Assembly: GCA_910585995.1 (NCBI GenBank)
Contig: CAJUGG010000027.1
Coordinates: 1 to 38,112, forward strand
Direction of reading: 5' to 3'
Origin: an uncultured Lachnospiraceae bacterium
Lineage (GTDB): Bacteria; Bacillota; Clostridia; Lachnospirales; Lachnospiraceae
Length of the DNA: 38,112 bases
Numbering within the stretch: position 1 is the first letter of the stretch; every line of letters starts with the position of its first letter. The notes beneath the pieces were generated by a model. That model was not told where the DNA came from. It made no database searches and saw only the letters and a list, made by a program, of their open reading frames with translations. The position numbers and the translations under genes are program-made. Positions 1-7,968 of the stretch are shown here, in pieces.

Positions 1-141
1 ACGAGAAGGGCAGGAGCGGAACTTAAATCAGCGTAAGCCCGGATCGTGCCCGGAAGGACTTTTGGAAGCAGAAGGCGTCAAAAAGTGCTTCCAGATGAAG
101 GGGCACGAGAAGGGCAGGAGCGGAACTTTAAATAGGAGATA
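1..141 (+). promoter_or_regulatory. Structured leader RNA upstream of the sheath gene, with the end of a tandem copy
   Basis: Bases 37-115 fold into a nested hairpin. P1 is 37-40 with 112-115, P2 is 45-51 with 101-107, and P3 is 52-63 with 81-92 with one G.G mismatch at 57/87. A 17-nt loop closes P3, and an 8-nt bulge (93-100, AGATGAAG) lies on the 3' side between P3 and P2. The hairpin is followed by GCGGAACTTTAAAT and an AGGAG ribosome site at 134-138, ten bases before the sheath ATG. Bases 1-28 repeat 105-133 with one single-base indel, so the tail of an earlier copy (period about 104) is at the window edge. The same architecture precedes the tube gene and the STAS gene. The folding was done by eye; the function is unknown. 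Confidence 0.7.
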
Positions 142-148
142 GAAAAAT

Positions 149-1855
149 ATGCCAGAATATTTTACACCAGGAGTATACGTGGAGGAATATGACAATTCTC
201 CGCGCAGTATCGAGGGTGTTGGAACGAGCACAGCCGGTTTTATCGGTTTTGCGGAGAAGGGACCAACGGTCGGAGCACCCTCTTTAGTGACTAGTTTTAA
301 AAGCTTTACCAGGCAGTTTGGCGGATTTTTAAGCCAGTTTACCTACGGGGAATATCGTTATCTGGCCAACAGCGTGGAACAATTCTTTATCAACGGAGGC
401 ACCAGATGTTATGTATCCCGTGTCACCGCTCCCGATGCCAAGGCAGCCAAAAAAGAGTTGGGCATCCTGTCCATGGAAGCTGCCAATGAGGGCAAATGGG
501 GCAACCGCATCCAGGTATCCATGGCAACCGTTACCAAGCGGAAGATGCAGCTAATCGCCCAGTCCGGCGCAGGCTACCTCGCCAAGACGACCGACGGTTT
601 CCGGGAAGGAGATCTGGTGGTGGTAAACGGCGAATACAACCGTATCGCCACGATCTATGACAACAGTATCACTTTTGAGGAACCTTTCAAAGAAGAAGTT
701 ATAGACACCGGCATCATCCCCAAGACGGTGCTGTATCTTCTGACCATCGATGTCAGTATCCGCTATAACGACGAAGTGGAAAATTACAGTGAATTAAGCT
801 TTAACCCTTCTTCTCCCAACTATATCGGTTCCAGGCTCTCAGGGAGCGAACTGGTAAAAGTCAAGGTGGCACAGCCTGAGAAGATCGGCAATCCTGTGGA
901 AGACATCTTTGGCGAAGGCAACCCAAGCGGCATCTTATGTCTGGAAGGCGGCTTTGACGGCACCATGAGCAAAGTAAAACCATCGACCTTTATCGGTGTG
1001 GACGCAGGTCCCGGCAAACGCACAGGCATCCAGTCCTTTTTAGAAAACAGCACCGTCAGCATGATGGCGATACCCGGCATCACAGACCCGGAAGTGATCG
1101 TATCGTTGATCGCCCACTGTGAGAGACTAAAGAGTCGGATTGCCGTCTTTGACATGCCAGGCGACATGTACAAGACCAAAGACCTGATCGAATACCGCGG
1201 CATCATCGATTCCAGCTATGGCGCGATGTACCATCCCTGGATCCAGGTCTTTGACCGCTCCTCCAACAAGAGCGATTACATCCCGCCATCGGGGGCAGTG
1301 TTAGGCATCTATTCCCGAACGGATATCAACCGCGGCGTGCACAAAGCGCCTGCCAACGAGATTGTATTCTGCACAGGCTTGAAAGTAAACTATACCAAAG
1401 CCGAACAGGACATCTTAAATCCAGAAGGCGTGAATCTGATCCGCGCCATCCCAGGCCAGGGCATCCGGGTATGGGGCGCAAGGACTACTAGCAGCAACAG
1501 TGCCTTTAAATATGTCAATGTCCGAAGACTTTTTATCTATGTAGAAGAAAGCATCAAAGCCAACACCAACTGGGTAGTATTTGAACCCAACGATACTGCT
1601 CTCTGGCAGCGTGTCAGCCTGACCATCTCTTCCTTCTTAGACAGCATGTGGCGAACCGGCATGTTAGCAGGCTCCTCACCAAGCGAAGGCTATTTTGTAG
1701 AGATTGGCTCCTCCACCATGACCAGAGACGACATCATGAACGGCCGCCTGATCTGCAACATCGGCATCGCACCCTCCCGCCCCGCAGAGTTCGTAATCTT
1801 CCGCGTCACTCAACACACCGCAGAAGCCAGCAGCGGAGAGAGCACAGAGGCATAA
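149..1855 (+). CDS. Contractile tail sheath protein
   Basis: This is the sheath subunit of the contractile tail: it polymerises around the inner tube and contracts to drive the tube into a target. The N-terminus (PEYFTPGVYVEEYDNSPRSI, then a GVGTSTAGFIGFAEKGP segment) is the hallmark start of phage and eCIS sheath proteins (Afp2/3/4, PVC sheath). The C-terminal third has the conserved sheath core, with the 'VNVRRLFIYVEESIKANTNWVVFEPND' region at about residues 450-480 and the R-P-A-E-F-V-I-F-R ending that forms the strand-exchange handshake. At 568 residues it is within the family range. Afp and PVC encode several sheath paralogues, and only one is visible here. The start is set by AGGAG ten bases upstream, just after the structured leader. 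The identity is secure; whether the particle is released or stays in the cell cannot be told from this gene. Confidence 0.96.
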   Translation: MPEYFTPGVYVEEYDNSPRSIEGVGTSTAGFIGFAEKGPTVGAPSLVTSFKSFTRQFGGFLSQFTYGEYRYLANSVEQFFINGGTRCYVSRVTAPDAKAAKKELGILSMEAANEGKWGNRIQVSMATVTKRKMQLIAQSGAGYLAKTTDGFREGDLVVVNGEYNRIATIYDNSITFEEPFKEEVIDTGIIPKTVLYLLTIDVSIRYNDEVENYSELSFNPSSPNYIGSRLSGSELVKVKVAQPEKIGNPVEDIFGEGNPSGILCLEGGFDGTMSKVKPSTFIGVDAGPGKRTGIQSFLENSTVSMMAIPGITDPEVIVSLIAHCERLKSRIAVFDMPGDMYKTKDLIEYRGIIDSSYGAMYHPWIQVFDRSSNKSDYIPPSGAVLGIYSRTDINRGVHKAPANEIVFCTGLKVNYTKAEQDILNPEGVNLIRAIPGQGIRVWGARTTSSNSAFKYVNVRRLFIYVEESIKANTNWVVFEPNDTALWQRVSLTISSFLDSMWRTGMLAGSSPSEGYFVEIGSSTMTRDDIMNGRLICNIGIAPSRPAEFVIFRVTQHTAEASSGESTEA

Positions 1856-1900
1856 GTAAAAAGTTTGAAATGATAATTTGAAAGAATACAAAAACAATTC

Positions 1901-2102
1901 AACAGCATCTGCCCCGGAAATGCCCGGAAGGAAGTTTGAACGCGCAGCGGGCAAACATCCTTCCAGATGAGGGGCATTGCAGGGGGAGATGCGGAACTCA
2001 AAACAGCATCTGCCCCGGAAATGCCCGGAAGGAAGTTTGAACGCGCAGCGGGCAAACATCCTTCCAGATGAGGGGCATTGCAGGGGGAGATGCGGAACTC
2101 AA
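1901..2102 (+). repeat. Perfect 101-bp tandem duplication of the tube-gene leader
   Basis: Bases 1901-2001 and 2002-2102 are identical over 101 bp by direct reading. Each unit holds one complete nested-hairpin RNA element and ends in GCGGAACTCAA. Only the second copy runs on into the ribosome site of the tube gene (TAGGAGG, 2104-2110). Zero divergence implies a very recent duplication or ongoing gene conversion, or else an assembly artefact. A similar tandem arrangement with period about 104 is visible at the left edge, upstream of the sheath gene. Confidence 0.95.
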
Positions 2103-2110
2103 ATAGGAGG
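1905..2110 (+). promoter_or_regulatory. Structured leader RNA (two tandem copies) upstream of the tube gene
   Basis: In copy 1, P1 pairs 1905-1910 with 1987-1992 and, after a bulged G, 1912-1915 with 1983-1986. A GGA/GCA internal loop follows (1916-1918 and 1979-1981). P2 pairs 1919-1925 with 1972-1978. P3 pairs 1926-1938 with 1952-1964 with a single A.A mismatch at 1933/1957, closed by a 13-nt loop. A 7-nt bulge (1965-1971, AGATGAG) sits on the 3' side between P3 and P2. Copy 2 is the same, 101 bases later. The hairpin ends with GGAACTCAAAT directly before the tube ribosome site. Compared with the sheath copy, P2 changes by compensating pairs (AATGCCC/GGGCATT versus CGTGCCC/GGGCACG), which supports a selected RNA fold. 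Possible roles are RNase III processing with mRNA stabilisation, or ligand/protein-controlled translation. Confidence 0.75.
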
Positions 2111-2119
2111 ACTCATGAT

Positions 2120-2614
2120 ATGGCAACATATGAAAATAGTAAGGGGCTTGCCTATCCCTTAACAAAGATGAACTTCATCGTGACGGTGGACGGTGTATCC
2201 GGAACCGCAGCGTTTAGTGAGGTGACAGGCGTGGAAGCGACGGTGGATGTGATTGAGTTTCGCCAGGGTAACGCCAACAGTTTAGCCCCTGTCAAGATTC
2301 CAGGACTGGTCAAACATGGCAATGTGACACTGAAGATGGGCTATACTTTGGACAGCGCCTTTAAGACCTGGATACAGGAGTGTGTCAGCGAGGTCAGAGG
2401 AGAGATCCCCAGAAATAATGTACAGATTGAGATGATCGATATCAACGGAGGCTCCCCGCAGACCCTGGAGACTGCGGTGACAGGGACAAGGGTATGGATC
2501 CTGACCAATGCCTGGGTGACGAAATATAATGCGCCGGATTTGGATGCCAAGACCAGCGATGTGGCAATCGAGAGTGTGGAAATCGCCTATGAAGAACTGG
2601 TGATTCCAAACTAA
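2120..2614 (+). CDS. Tail tube protein (gp19-like)
   Basis: This 164-residue protein is the hexameric inner tube subunit that lies under the sheath and carries or guides the cargo. Family hallmarks are FSEVTGVEATVDVIEFRQGN near residues 27-48, a KIPGLVKHGNVTLKMG segment near residues 54-70, and a C-terminal strand with IESVEIAYEELV, as in T4 gp19 and Afp1/5. The start chosen is ATG 2120, nine bases after TAGGAGG. An upstream in-frame ATG at 2078 lies inside the repeated leader RNA and would add a non-homologous 14-residue extension. The gene directly follows the duplicated leader, which suits a product needed in very high copy number. Identity is confident. Confidence 0.95.
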   Translation: MATYENSKGLAYPLTKMNFIVTVDGVSGTAAFSEVTGVEATVDVIEFRQGNANSLAPVKIPGLVKHGNVTLKMGYTLDSAFKTWIQECVSEVRGEIPRNNVQIEMIDINGGSPQTLETAVTGTRVWILTNAWVTKYNAPDLDAKTSDVAIESVEIAYEELVIPN

Positions 2615-2632
2615 AGTTCGATTCACATAAGA

Positions 2633-2659
2633 CTCTGCTGCCGTCAAAAAGCAGCAGAG
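2633..2659 (+). promoter_or_regulatory. Perfect 9-bp hairpin between tube gene and next gene
   Basis: CTCTGCTGC (2633-2641) pairs perfectly with GCAGCAGAG (2651-2659) around a 9-nt loop. No run of T follows (the next bases are ACTTTCAC), so it is not a standard intrinsic terminator. It lies between the highly used tube gene and a low-copy assembly gene. It could act as a 3' stabiliser of upstream mRNA or a partial attenuator; that role is inference. Confidence 0.5.
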
Positions 2660-2687
2660 ACTTTCACAGGCAGAAAGGAAACGACCA

Positions 2688-3050
2688 ATGGAGACTGTAT
2701 ATGAATTTACCCTCCCAAAGGGGTATTTAGACAGCACTGGGGCGCTTCACCGCAAAGGGAAGATGCGCTTGGCGACCGCAGGAGATGAGATCAGCGCGAC
2801 CAGAGATCCCAGAGTACTCAGCAATCCTTCATACCTGACAATCGTCATCCTAGGCAAAGTGGTGACAGAGTTAGAAGGTGTGGAGATGGTATCGGCCAAT
2901 CTAATTGAACGTTTATTCACAGCAGATCTGGCGTTTTTACAGGATATGTACCAGAGGATCAATGATATCGAGCCGCCGGTGATGGAGGCTGTCTGTCCGG
3001 ACTGCGGAAAGGTATTTCAGGTGCCGTTAAATTTTACAACAGGGGGATAA
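2688..3050 (+). CDS. Small tail assembly/baseplate protein with C-terminal CxxC motif
   Basis: This 120-residue protein resembles the small phage tail-assembly proteins encoded right after the tube gene in eCIS and tailed-phage operons (T4 gp26-like or tail-assembly-chaperone-like). The N-terminus, METVYEFTLPKGYLDSTGALHRKG, is a beta-rich segment typical of these proteins. The middle is a helical LTIVILGKVV...LIERLFTADLAFLQDMYQRIN region. The C-terminus has VCPDCGKVF, a single CxxC knuckle that could bind zinc with a partner chain. The ATG lies after GAAAGGAAACG. The stop overlaps the probable start region of the next small gene, suggesting translational coupling. The assignment to a precise family is tentative; the assembly role is inferred from position. 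Confidence 0.7.
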   Translation: METVYEFTLPKGYLDSTGALHRKGKMRLATAGDEISATRDPRVLSNPSYLTIVILGKVVTELEGVEMVSANLIERLFTADLAFLQDMYQRINDIEPPVMEAVCPDCGKVFQVPLNFTTGG

Positions 3051-3052
3051 CA

Positions 3053-3250
3053 CTGTATCCAGAGGAGGAACTCTACCGGGAGATGTCGTTTATCTCATAC
3101 TATTTTCACTGGAGCAGTGAGGAGGTCCTTATGATGGAGCACAAGGACCGCCGCAGATGGTGCAGTGAGATTTCGACGATCAATCAGAGTTTGACCCCCG
3201 ATCAAAAACCCAAAGAAAAAAGTATTCTCGATATGAAGGCAACACGTTAG
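3053..3250 (+). CDS. Tiny CIS protein of the Afp6/DUF6760 type, non-ATG start
   Basis: A reading frame of about 65 codons runs through the gap between two annotated-size genes. Its product contains YPEEELYREMSFISYYFHWS, followed by EEVLMMEHKDRRRWCSEI and a short charged tail. The pattern LY-E-x-(S/A)-FI-x-YY-FHW...LEH-(R/K)-x-RRRW is the signature I know from the very short proteins found in eCIS loci between tube and LysM genes (Pfam DUF6760; Afp6/Pvc6-like). No ATG precedes the conserved region. CTG at 3053 lies six bases after AGGGGG and is my preferred start. ATA at 3047, overlapping the upstream TAA, is the alternative. The role is unknown; it is likely a baseplate or adaptor component. 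It is easily missed by gene callers because of length and start codon. Confidence 0.78.
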   Translation: MYPEEELYREMSFISYYFHWSSEEVLMMEHKDRRRWCSEISTINQSLTPDQKPKEKSILDMKATR

Positions 3251-3269
3251 ACAGAGAGGTAGATGGAAG

Positions 3270-4268
3270 ATGGCAGTGACGCAGGCGGATTCCGGAAATA
3301 TTCTGGTTCGCAACTATGGCAACAATCCGGCAGTGAATTTTAATTTTATGCTTCGGGTGGAGGGGATCTATGACCTTCCGTGTAAGTCCGTCCATGTATT
3401 TCAAAAAGAAAATGAATATGAGCTGATCCAGGAGGGCGGACTCAATGACTACGTCCATATGAGAAGAAAACCCATCTCCAAGCCTTTTACGTTCCAGGTG
3501 GAGCGCTATGTAGGGACGGACATTCTCGACCCTTTAGCCAATGGGACAGATCTGGTGCTGCCCGTGATCCTGCTTGTTAACCGCTACCGCATCTATGGAG
3601 ATTTTCTCCCGATCCGTATGTATGTCTTTACCGGTTGTACAGTGATGTCCAAAGAGTATGGAGAGTTAAATGCCGAAAAGAGCGGGCTTTTAGTCGAGAC
3701 TACCACCATCGCTTACCGGGAGATGGTATGTATCGATGATGTGGCAGGAAGTTTTCTGATGGAGGAGCCGTGGCGCTTTGACGGCACTAAAAAAGAAGGA
3801 AATGGTCATCTGTCAGCCAGACATCCGGGGCAGGAGCAGTCGTTAGAAGATGCGAAAGATGAAGCGGTCAAATGGATGTTTAAAAATGGCGACAGTGCCA
3901 GAGAGTATAACGGAGGAAAAGGACAGACCAACAAGCCGCAGGATACTACGCTGGATTTCTTAGGCGTCAATGGAAGCGCGACAGACAATCCCTATGTAAA
4001 AAAAGAGGTTCGAAAGCCGGAGATGGAGAAAAAGGCGCAGAAATGGACCTTTGTAAAAGAGAGCAACCAGGAAAAGCCAGGAGAAGAACAGGCAAAGCCG
4101 GCGTTTATGGGAGCAAATGGAAGAACCACAGACAGTATCTATGCAACCAGTGAGATCCGTAAACCCAAGATGGAAAGCCTGGCCAAGCGGTGGCTTCCTA
4201 CGCGCAGTGCGGTGGATACTGCGACCTATCTGGCCAAAATTCGTGAAAATAATAACAAAGAAGAGTAA
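3270..4268 (+). CDS. Second tube-like protein with a repeated C-terminal extension
   Basis: Residues 1-160 look like a tail tube fold: FNFMLRVEGIYDLP, a KPFTFQVERYVG segment and a C-terminal VETTTIAYREMVCID strand matching the equivalent ending of the tube protein. In Afp-like loci a second tube protein (Afp5/Pvc5) starts the tube on the baseplate, which fits this position. Residues about 165-332 are an added hydrophilic, charged tail. It contains two related 30-residue units, 230-259 and 279-308, each F(L/M)GxNGxxTDxxY...(V/I)RKPxMExxA(Q/K)(K/R)W, with 15 of 30 positions identical by eye. Such a tail would lie outside or at the tube end and could bind a partner or cargo. The tube assignment is good; the tail function is unknown. 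Confidence 0.85.
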   Translation: MAVTQADSGNILVRNYGNNPAVNFNFMLRVEGIYDLPCKSVHVFQKENEYELIQEGGLNDYVHMRRKPISKPFTFQVERYVGTDILDPLANGTDLVLPVILLVNRYRIYGDFLPIRMYVFTGCTVMSKEYGELNAEKSGLLVETTTIAYREMVCIDDVAGSFLMEEPWRFDGTKKEGNGHLSARHPGQEQSLEDAKDEAVKWMFKNGDSAREYNGGKGQTNKPQDTTLDFLGVNGSATDNPYVKKEVRKPEMEKKAQKWTFVKESNQEKPGEEQAKPAFMGANGRTTDSIYATSEIRKPKMESLAKRWLPTRSAVDTATYLAKIRENNNKEE

Positions 4269-4292
4269 GGATGCCAAAAAGGAGGAGATCAG

Positions 4293-7097
4293 ATGCTGAC
4301 GATAAAAGCGCCATTGGAATTGACATGCAGACCATCCATCGTCCCCTCCCACGAAGCATTTTATCATAGAATTATGGGAAATTATGGAGTGATCGGTTCC
4401 GGCATCGACCAGGAGGACTTGCTGCATGTGATGACGATGCCGCCGGAGATCTATCTGGGGGAGGGCGGTATGACTCATGTGGTGCAGCAGATGCAGATAC
4501 AGAACAGCCAGGAAAACAAACTGACGATCATTAATAATCTCCTCAATCGGATTGCCATTATGGAAGAGGCTCATCTGACTTATCAGGATCGAGTCTATAT
4601 TACAGACATCTTAACAAAATTGGGCATAAAAGATGTACAGCAATTTATGAAACAAGTTTCTTATTTAAAACAGGAGACACAGACTACGGAGCATCTGATC
4701 AGTCTCTACTGGAATCACTTGGAAGAATTGACCAAGATGGTTCAAAACTATCAGGAAAAAAGGGAAAAAAGCAAGACTGAGACACAGACCGTACAAAAAG
4801 ACTCCTATTACCTCCACGAAGAGATCAATTATCGGCTGAAGACCGGGGCAATCTACCAGATCCTGCACAATTTTTACTCCAGTCATCATTACAGCAATGT
4901 CTCTTTCACGCAGGCAGAGCTTCAGATCGCGGAACAAAAACAGGTGGCAGTTCAGATGCTTTTACATGAACTGAAAAATGAGATACAAGGAAAACAGCTT
5001 CCGCTTAGCTATCTGCATGAAAATTATTATGAGATGACTGAACCAAGAGAAGAGGAACATGTGGAAGAGGCAGTATCTCGTCAGATCACTTCCGCGGTTC
5101 TGTTAAACCTCGTCGATCGCCTCTACATAAGCCATTTTGAAAAGCAGCAATATCAGTTGAACACCTGGCTCTCCATGGAACATGCGCTGTATCGAATCGC
5201 AGAAAATACATTGTACCGCCTGCAGACCAGTTATGCGTCGCAGATCCACAGACAAAAAGAAAGCAATCTGTATATGCAGATACAGCAGAAGATGCAAATG
5301 CAGGAGATCACAGCCGTACAACAGCTTTTGATGGCCGGATGGGAGTCTGAAGAGCGGTTTTCTGCCATACAGGAGCGTTATGGCACAGAGATCTTTAAGA
5401 TCTGGAATCATGATAAGGAACAGGCAGATCTTTACTACCGGACAGAAGAGAGTCAGATACAGACCATAGAGATACCAGGCGCATACCAGGATATAAAAAT
5501 AGAGACAGACTCACCAAAAGACAGAAAAGGATCTGCCACATATGATGTCAATCCATCCATAGAATCAGAAAAAAACAAAAGTTCAGATAATGAACAAAAA
5601 TCTATTTCCAAGCGCATCCAAGAACAGGCAGAAGTTTTCGGGCAAGTGATCGAACAGACATCGGCATCAGGACAGATGCAGCCTGCCGGACAACCAAGAT
5701 CCGCAAAAGAATCCCCGGTACAGATAGAGATGCAGCACACGTTTACCGGGGGAGATCAGATCTACGATACTACAGCCGAAGCCTATCTGCTGTGGGTAGA
5801 AGAGGGAGAGAAGTATTTTGATCAGATGATGGAGCAGTATCTGACAACTATCCAGACGACCCAACAGGAGCTTTTGCAGATGCGCTCCCCAAAGCCCCCA
5901 AGAGTTTTGGAAGAGACAGAAGTCCCGTATGCCTCTTTAGAGATCCCGCCATTGCCAGAGACAAAGGAAGCAAAAGCGGCACAGGCGGCTCGAACGATAT
6001 TTTTAAAATGGCAGGAACAAGAAGAACAGGCCATCGCTCCAGAAGAGAAACGGGCAGCAGACCGCCAAGAAGGGCAGGAGCCAAAAGCAGAACTTCTCTC
6101 CCCACAGTTTCTCTATGAGATGCAGCAACTTAAGCAGGGATCCTGGACAGAACAACAGCAACATCTGATCGAACAACAGACAAATGTTCTGTCTGTACAG
6201 GACATACATCGGGACAGAGACGAACAGGAAGAGGAGACAAAGTCTCATTTCGAGCATCCTAGAGCGGAAGAAGAGACACTCAGGCAGCAGCTACTGCAGA
6301 TCAACCAGCAGAATATCGCCAATTACAACGCTTATCAACAATTATTAAAAGAGCAGCAGAGGGCACAGAAAAAAAGACCTGCTGTTGCAAGAGATATGAA
6401 AAAGGACAGCCTAAGGGCCTTAAAAGACCCAGAAGGCCTTATTAGAGAATACCAAAAAGAACAGGCAGAAGCAGAACTTCTAAAGCAAAGTAAGACAGAA
6501 CAGATGATACAGCTTCTGCCGGAGCAGACCAGAAGGCTCTATCAGCGCTTAGAACAATATCTAAGCAGTCCCGGCTCTTTGGGAGAAGAGGGCAGCACCT
6601 TAAAAGACGACACCGCACGTCTGGTATACGATATCCGTCAGGCAGAAGCCAGACAAAGCCCTCTGCAGCAGACCGAGATAGAGAGCGTAAAAGAGATGCA
6701 AAAGACCTCCCACGAAGTGCTGGAAAAATGGCAGGAGTCCGCTTCTAAAGAGGTTTTAGAGCCACCGGATCCGGGCAGGACCTTATCGCATCCGCCCATC
6801 TCTATGGTGCACAGATCCACAGAGAGCCAGATCAGTGAGGAATTGCTCCAATATCTGACCCAACAGAACCAAATCGGGAAAAAGACTACTGAGATAACAA
6901 GAGAAGAGACGCAGGACCACCAGGTGATTAAGACCGCAGTCCATCAGCAGACCCATCAGATCTTAGAAAAAGAGACAGAGGATCTTACCGAGTTGATCCA
7001 GCAGGGAGTCAGACGACAGATCGGTGCGCTCTCCGATCAGATCTACAACAAATTAGAAAAGCGGCTGCAAAATGAGAAAAAGCGAAGGGGATATTAG
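4293..7097 (+). CDS. Large Gln/Glu-rich coiled-coil protein, tape-measure candidate
   Basis: This is a 934-residue, strongly helical and hydrophilic protein, full of Q, E and K and with long heptad-like stretches. Examples are the region around residues 150-330 and the region around 560-760 with many QQLL/EQQ repeats. The first 60 residues (ending GSGIDQEDLLHVMTMPPEIYLGEGG) are less repetitive. I do not recognise a named family. It sits between the tube genes and the LysM-type adaptor genes, the usual place for the tail tape measure. If it spans the tube as a single helix at about 0.15 nm per residue, the tail would be near 140 nm. Against this, it lacks the hydrophobic segments common in phage tape measures. 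It could instead be a scaffold or cargo carrier. The start is supported by GGAGGAG just upstream. Confidence 0.6.
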   Translation: MLTIKAPLELTCRPSIVPSHEAFYHRIMGNYGVIGSGIDQEDLLHVMTMPPEIYLGEGGMTHVVQQMQIQNSQENKLTIINNLLNRIAIMEEAHLTYQDRVYITDILTKLGIKDVQQFMKQVSYLKQETQTTEHLISLYWNHLEELTKMVQNYQEKREKSKTETQTVQKDSYYLHEEINYRLKTGAIYQILHNFYSSHHYSNVSFTQAELQIAEQKQVAVQMLLHELKNEIQGKQLPLSYLHENYYEMTEPREEEHVEEAVSRQITSAVLLNLVDRLYISHFEKQQYQLNTWLSMEHALYRIAENTLYRLQTSYASQIHRQKESNLYMQIQQKMQMQEITAVQQLLMAGWESEERFSAIQERYGTEIFKIWNHDKEQADLYYRTEESQIQTIEIPGAYQDIKIETDSPKDRKGSATYDVNPSIESEKNKSSDNEQKSISKRIQEQAEVFGQVIEQTSASGQMQPAGQPRSAKESPVQIEMQHTFTGGDQIYDTTAEAYLLWVEEGEKYFDQMMEQYLTTIQTTQQELLQMRSPKPPRVLEETEVPYASLEIPPLPETKEAKAAQAARTIFLKWQEQEEQAIAPEEKRAADRQEGQEPKAELLSPQFLYEMQQLKQGSWTEQQQHLIEQQTNVLSVQDIHRDRDEQEEETKSHFEHPRAEEETLRQQLLQINQQNIANYNAYQQLLKEQQRAQKKRPAVARDMKKDSLRALKDPEGLIREYQKEQAEAELLKQSKTEQMIQLLPEQTRRLYQRLEQYLSSPGSLGEEGSTLKDDTARLVYDIRQAEARQSPLQQTEIESVKEMQKTSHEVLEKWQESASKEVLEPPDPGRTLSHPPISMVHRSTESQISEELLQYLTQQNQIGKKTTEITREETQDHQVIKTAVHQQTHQILEKETEDLTELIQQGVRRQIGALSDQIYNKLEKRLQNEKKRRGY

Positions 7098-7100
7098 ACG

Positions 7101-7952
7101 ATGAATACGATGGTGCAAAATATGGTGGACAGCCTGACGGGAAACCTTCCCAAAGCCATCTTATGTGTCAGGGATCTGTCACAGATCTCCTCCATGGATG
7201 ATCTTCAGACCACGGCGCAAAAAGCAAAAGAACTACAGAAAAATCTGTTAAAAAGTACAGACGAGGTCTTAAACGGGCGGATGGTCAACCAGCGGATCGG
7301 GAGTCAGAGTTATCGCTCTCTGACCGGGAAAAACGGCGTGATGGCAGGAAGCGGCTATTTGGCTTTAGAAGTGCAGTATAATCCCAATTCCATCTATCTC
7401 GATACCCAGGCGGGCAAACAAGTACAGTATTCAGGCGGAAATTTAGGAAATGAATCCAACAATCAGTTAATACAGATCATACATCCGGTATCTACTACGA
7501 TGAGCTTTCAGTTGGTCTTTGACGATATGAATCCAAGAGATGCATTTATGCTGGAAAATACAGCTCTGACAGCCGGAAATGCCATCTCTGCCACCGCAGA
7601 TGTGGTGCAGAAAAAAAAGGGCGGATATTCCGTACAGGCGCAGTTAGACGGGCTGATGTCTTTGCTCACGCAGGACGCGACCAGACAGGTGATCTTCTAC
7701 TGGGCCAGGATGTGCTTTCGCGGAGAGCTTGTCAGCATCAACAACCGCTATACCATGTTCAACAAAGACGGCAATCCCATCCGGGGAGTGGCAGAGCTGT
7801 CCATCTGTCAGGGAGATGAATCAAAGTATGAGTATGACAGACGATATTGGGAGGAGTCCTTTGACCGGGCTTTTAAAGAAAGCTATGCCAGTACCGCCCG
7901 TGATAAAGCAAAACAAGTGATACAGAATCATTTTTTGAATATCAGTCTGTAG
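7101..7952 (+). CDS. CIS tube-baseplate adaptor, Afp7-like, paralogue 1
   Basis: This 283-residue protein has the features of the contractile-injection-system tube/LysM adaptor family. These are an EVQYNPNSIYLD strand near residue 91, a long ST-rich middle (HPVSTTMSFQLVFDDMNPRDAF), and a conserved C-terminal block YTMFNKDGNPIRGVAELSI near residue 215. The next gene encodes a clear paralogue with the same blocks (QFNPSDLTL, LIFDEVDPPDAF, YTMFNVQGEPIRA) and the same C-terminal ending (F-x-N-I-(S/N)-L). In Afp/PVC such proteins connect tube to hub. The N-terminal 80 residues are helical and unique to this copy. It follows the coiled-coil gene with only three bases between stop and start, so it is co-translated. 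Confidence 0.8.
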   Translation: MNTMVQNMVDSLTGNLPKAILCVRDLSQISSMDDLQTTAQKAKELQKNLLKSTDEVLNGRMVNQRIGSQSYRSLTGKNGVMAGSGYLALEVQYNPNSIYLDTQAGKQVQYSGGNLGNESNNQLIQIIHPVSTTMSFQLVFDDMNPRDAFMLENTALTAGNAISATADVVQKKKGGYSVQAQLDGLMSLLTQDATRQVIFYWARMCFRGELVSINNRYTMFNKDGNPIRGVAELSICQGDESKYEYDRRYWEESFDRAFKESYASTARDKAKQVIQNHFLNISL

Positions 7953-7968
7953 AAGGAGAAAGATCAGG

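Noticed and set aside
2078..2119. N-terminal extension of the tube protein from the ATG at 2078
   Set aside because: It lies within the leader RNA, adds residues not found in tube proteins and bypasses the strong TAGGAGG.
1648..2162. Short open frames on both strands over the sheath 3' end and the duplicated leader
   Set aside because: They overlap a secure gene or lie in the repeat RNA, have no family resemblance and no supporting ribosome site.
2633..2659. Hairpin after the tube gene as an intrinsic terminator
   Set aside because: Stem is perfect but no T run follows, and the genes downstream clearly belong to the same unit.
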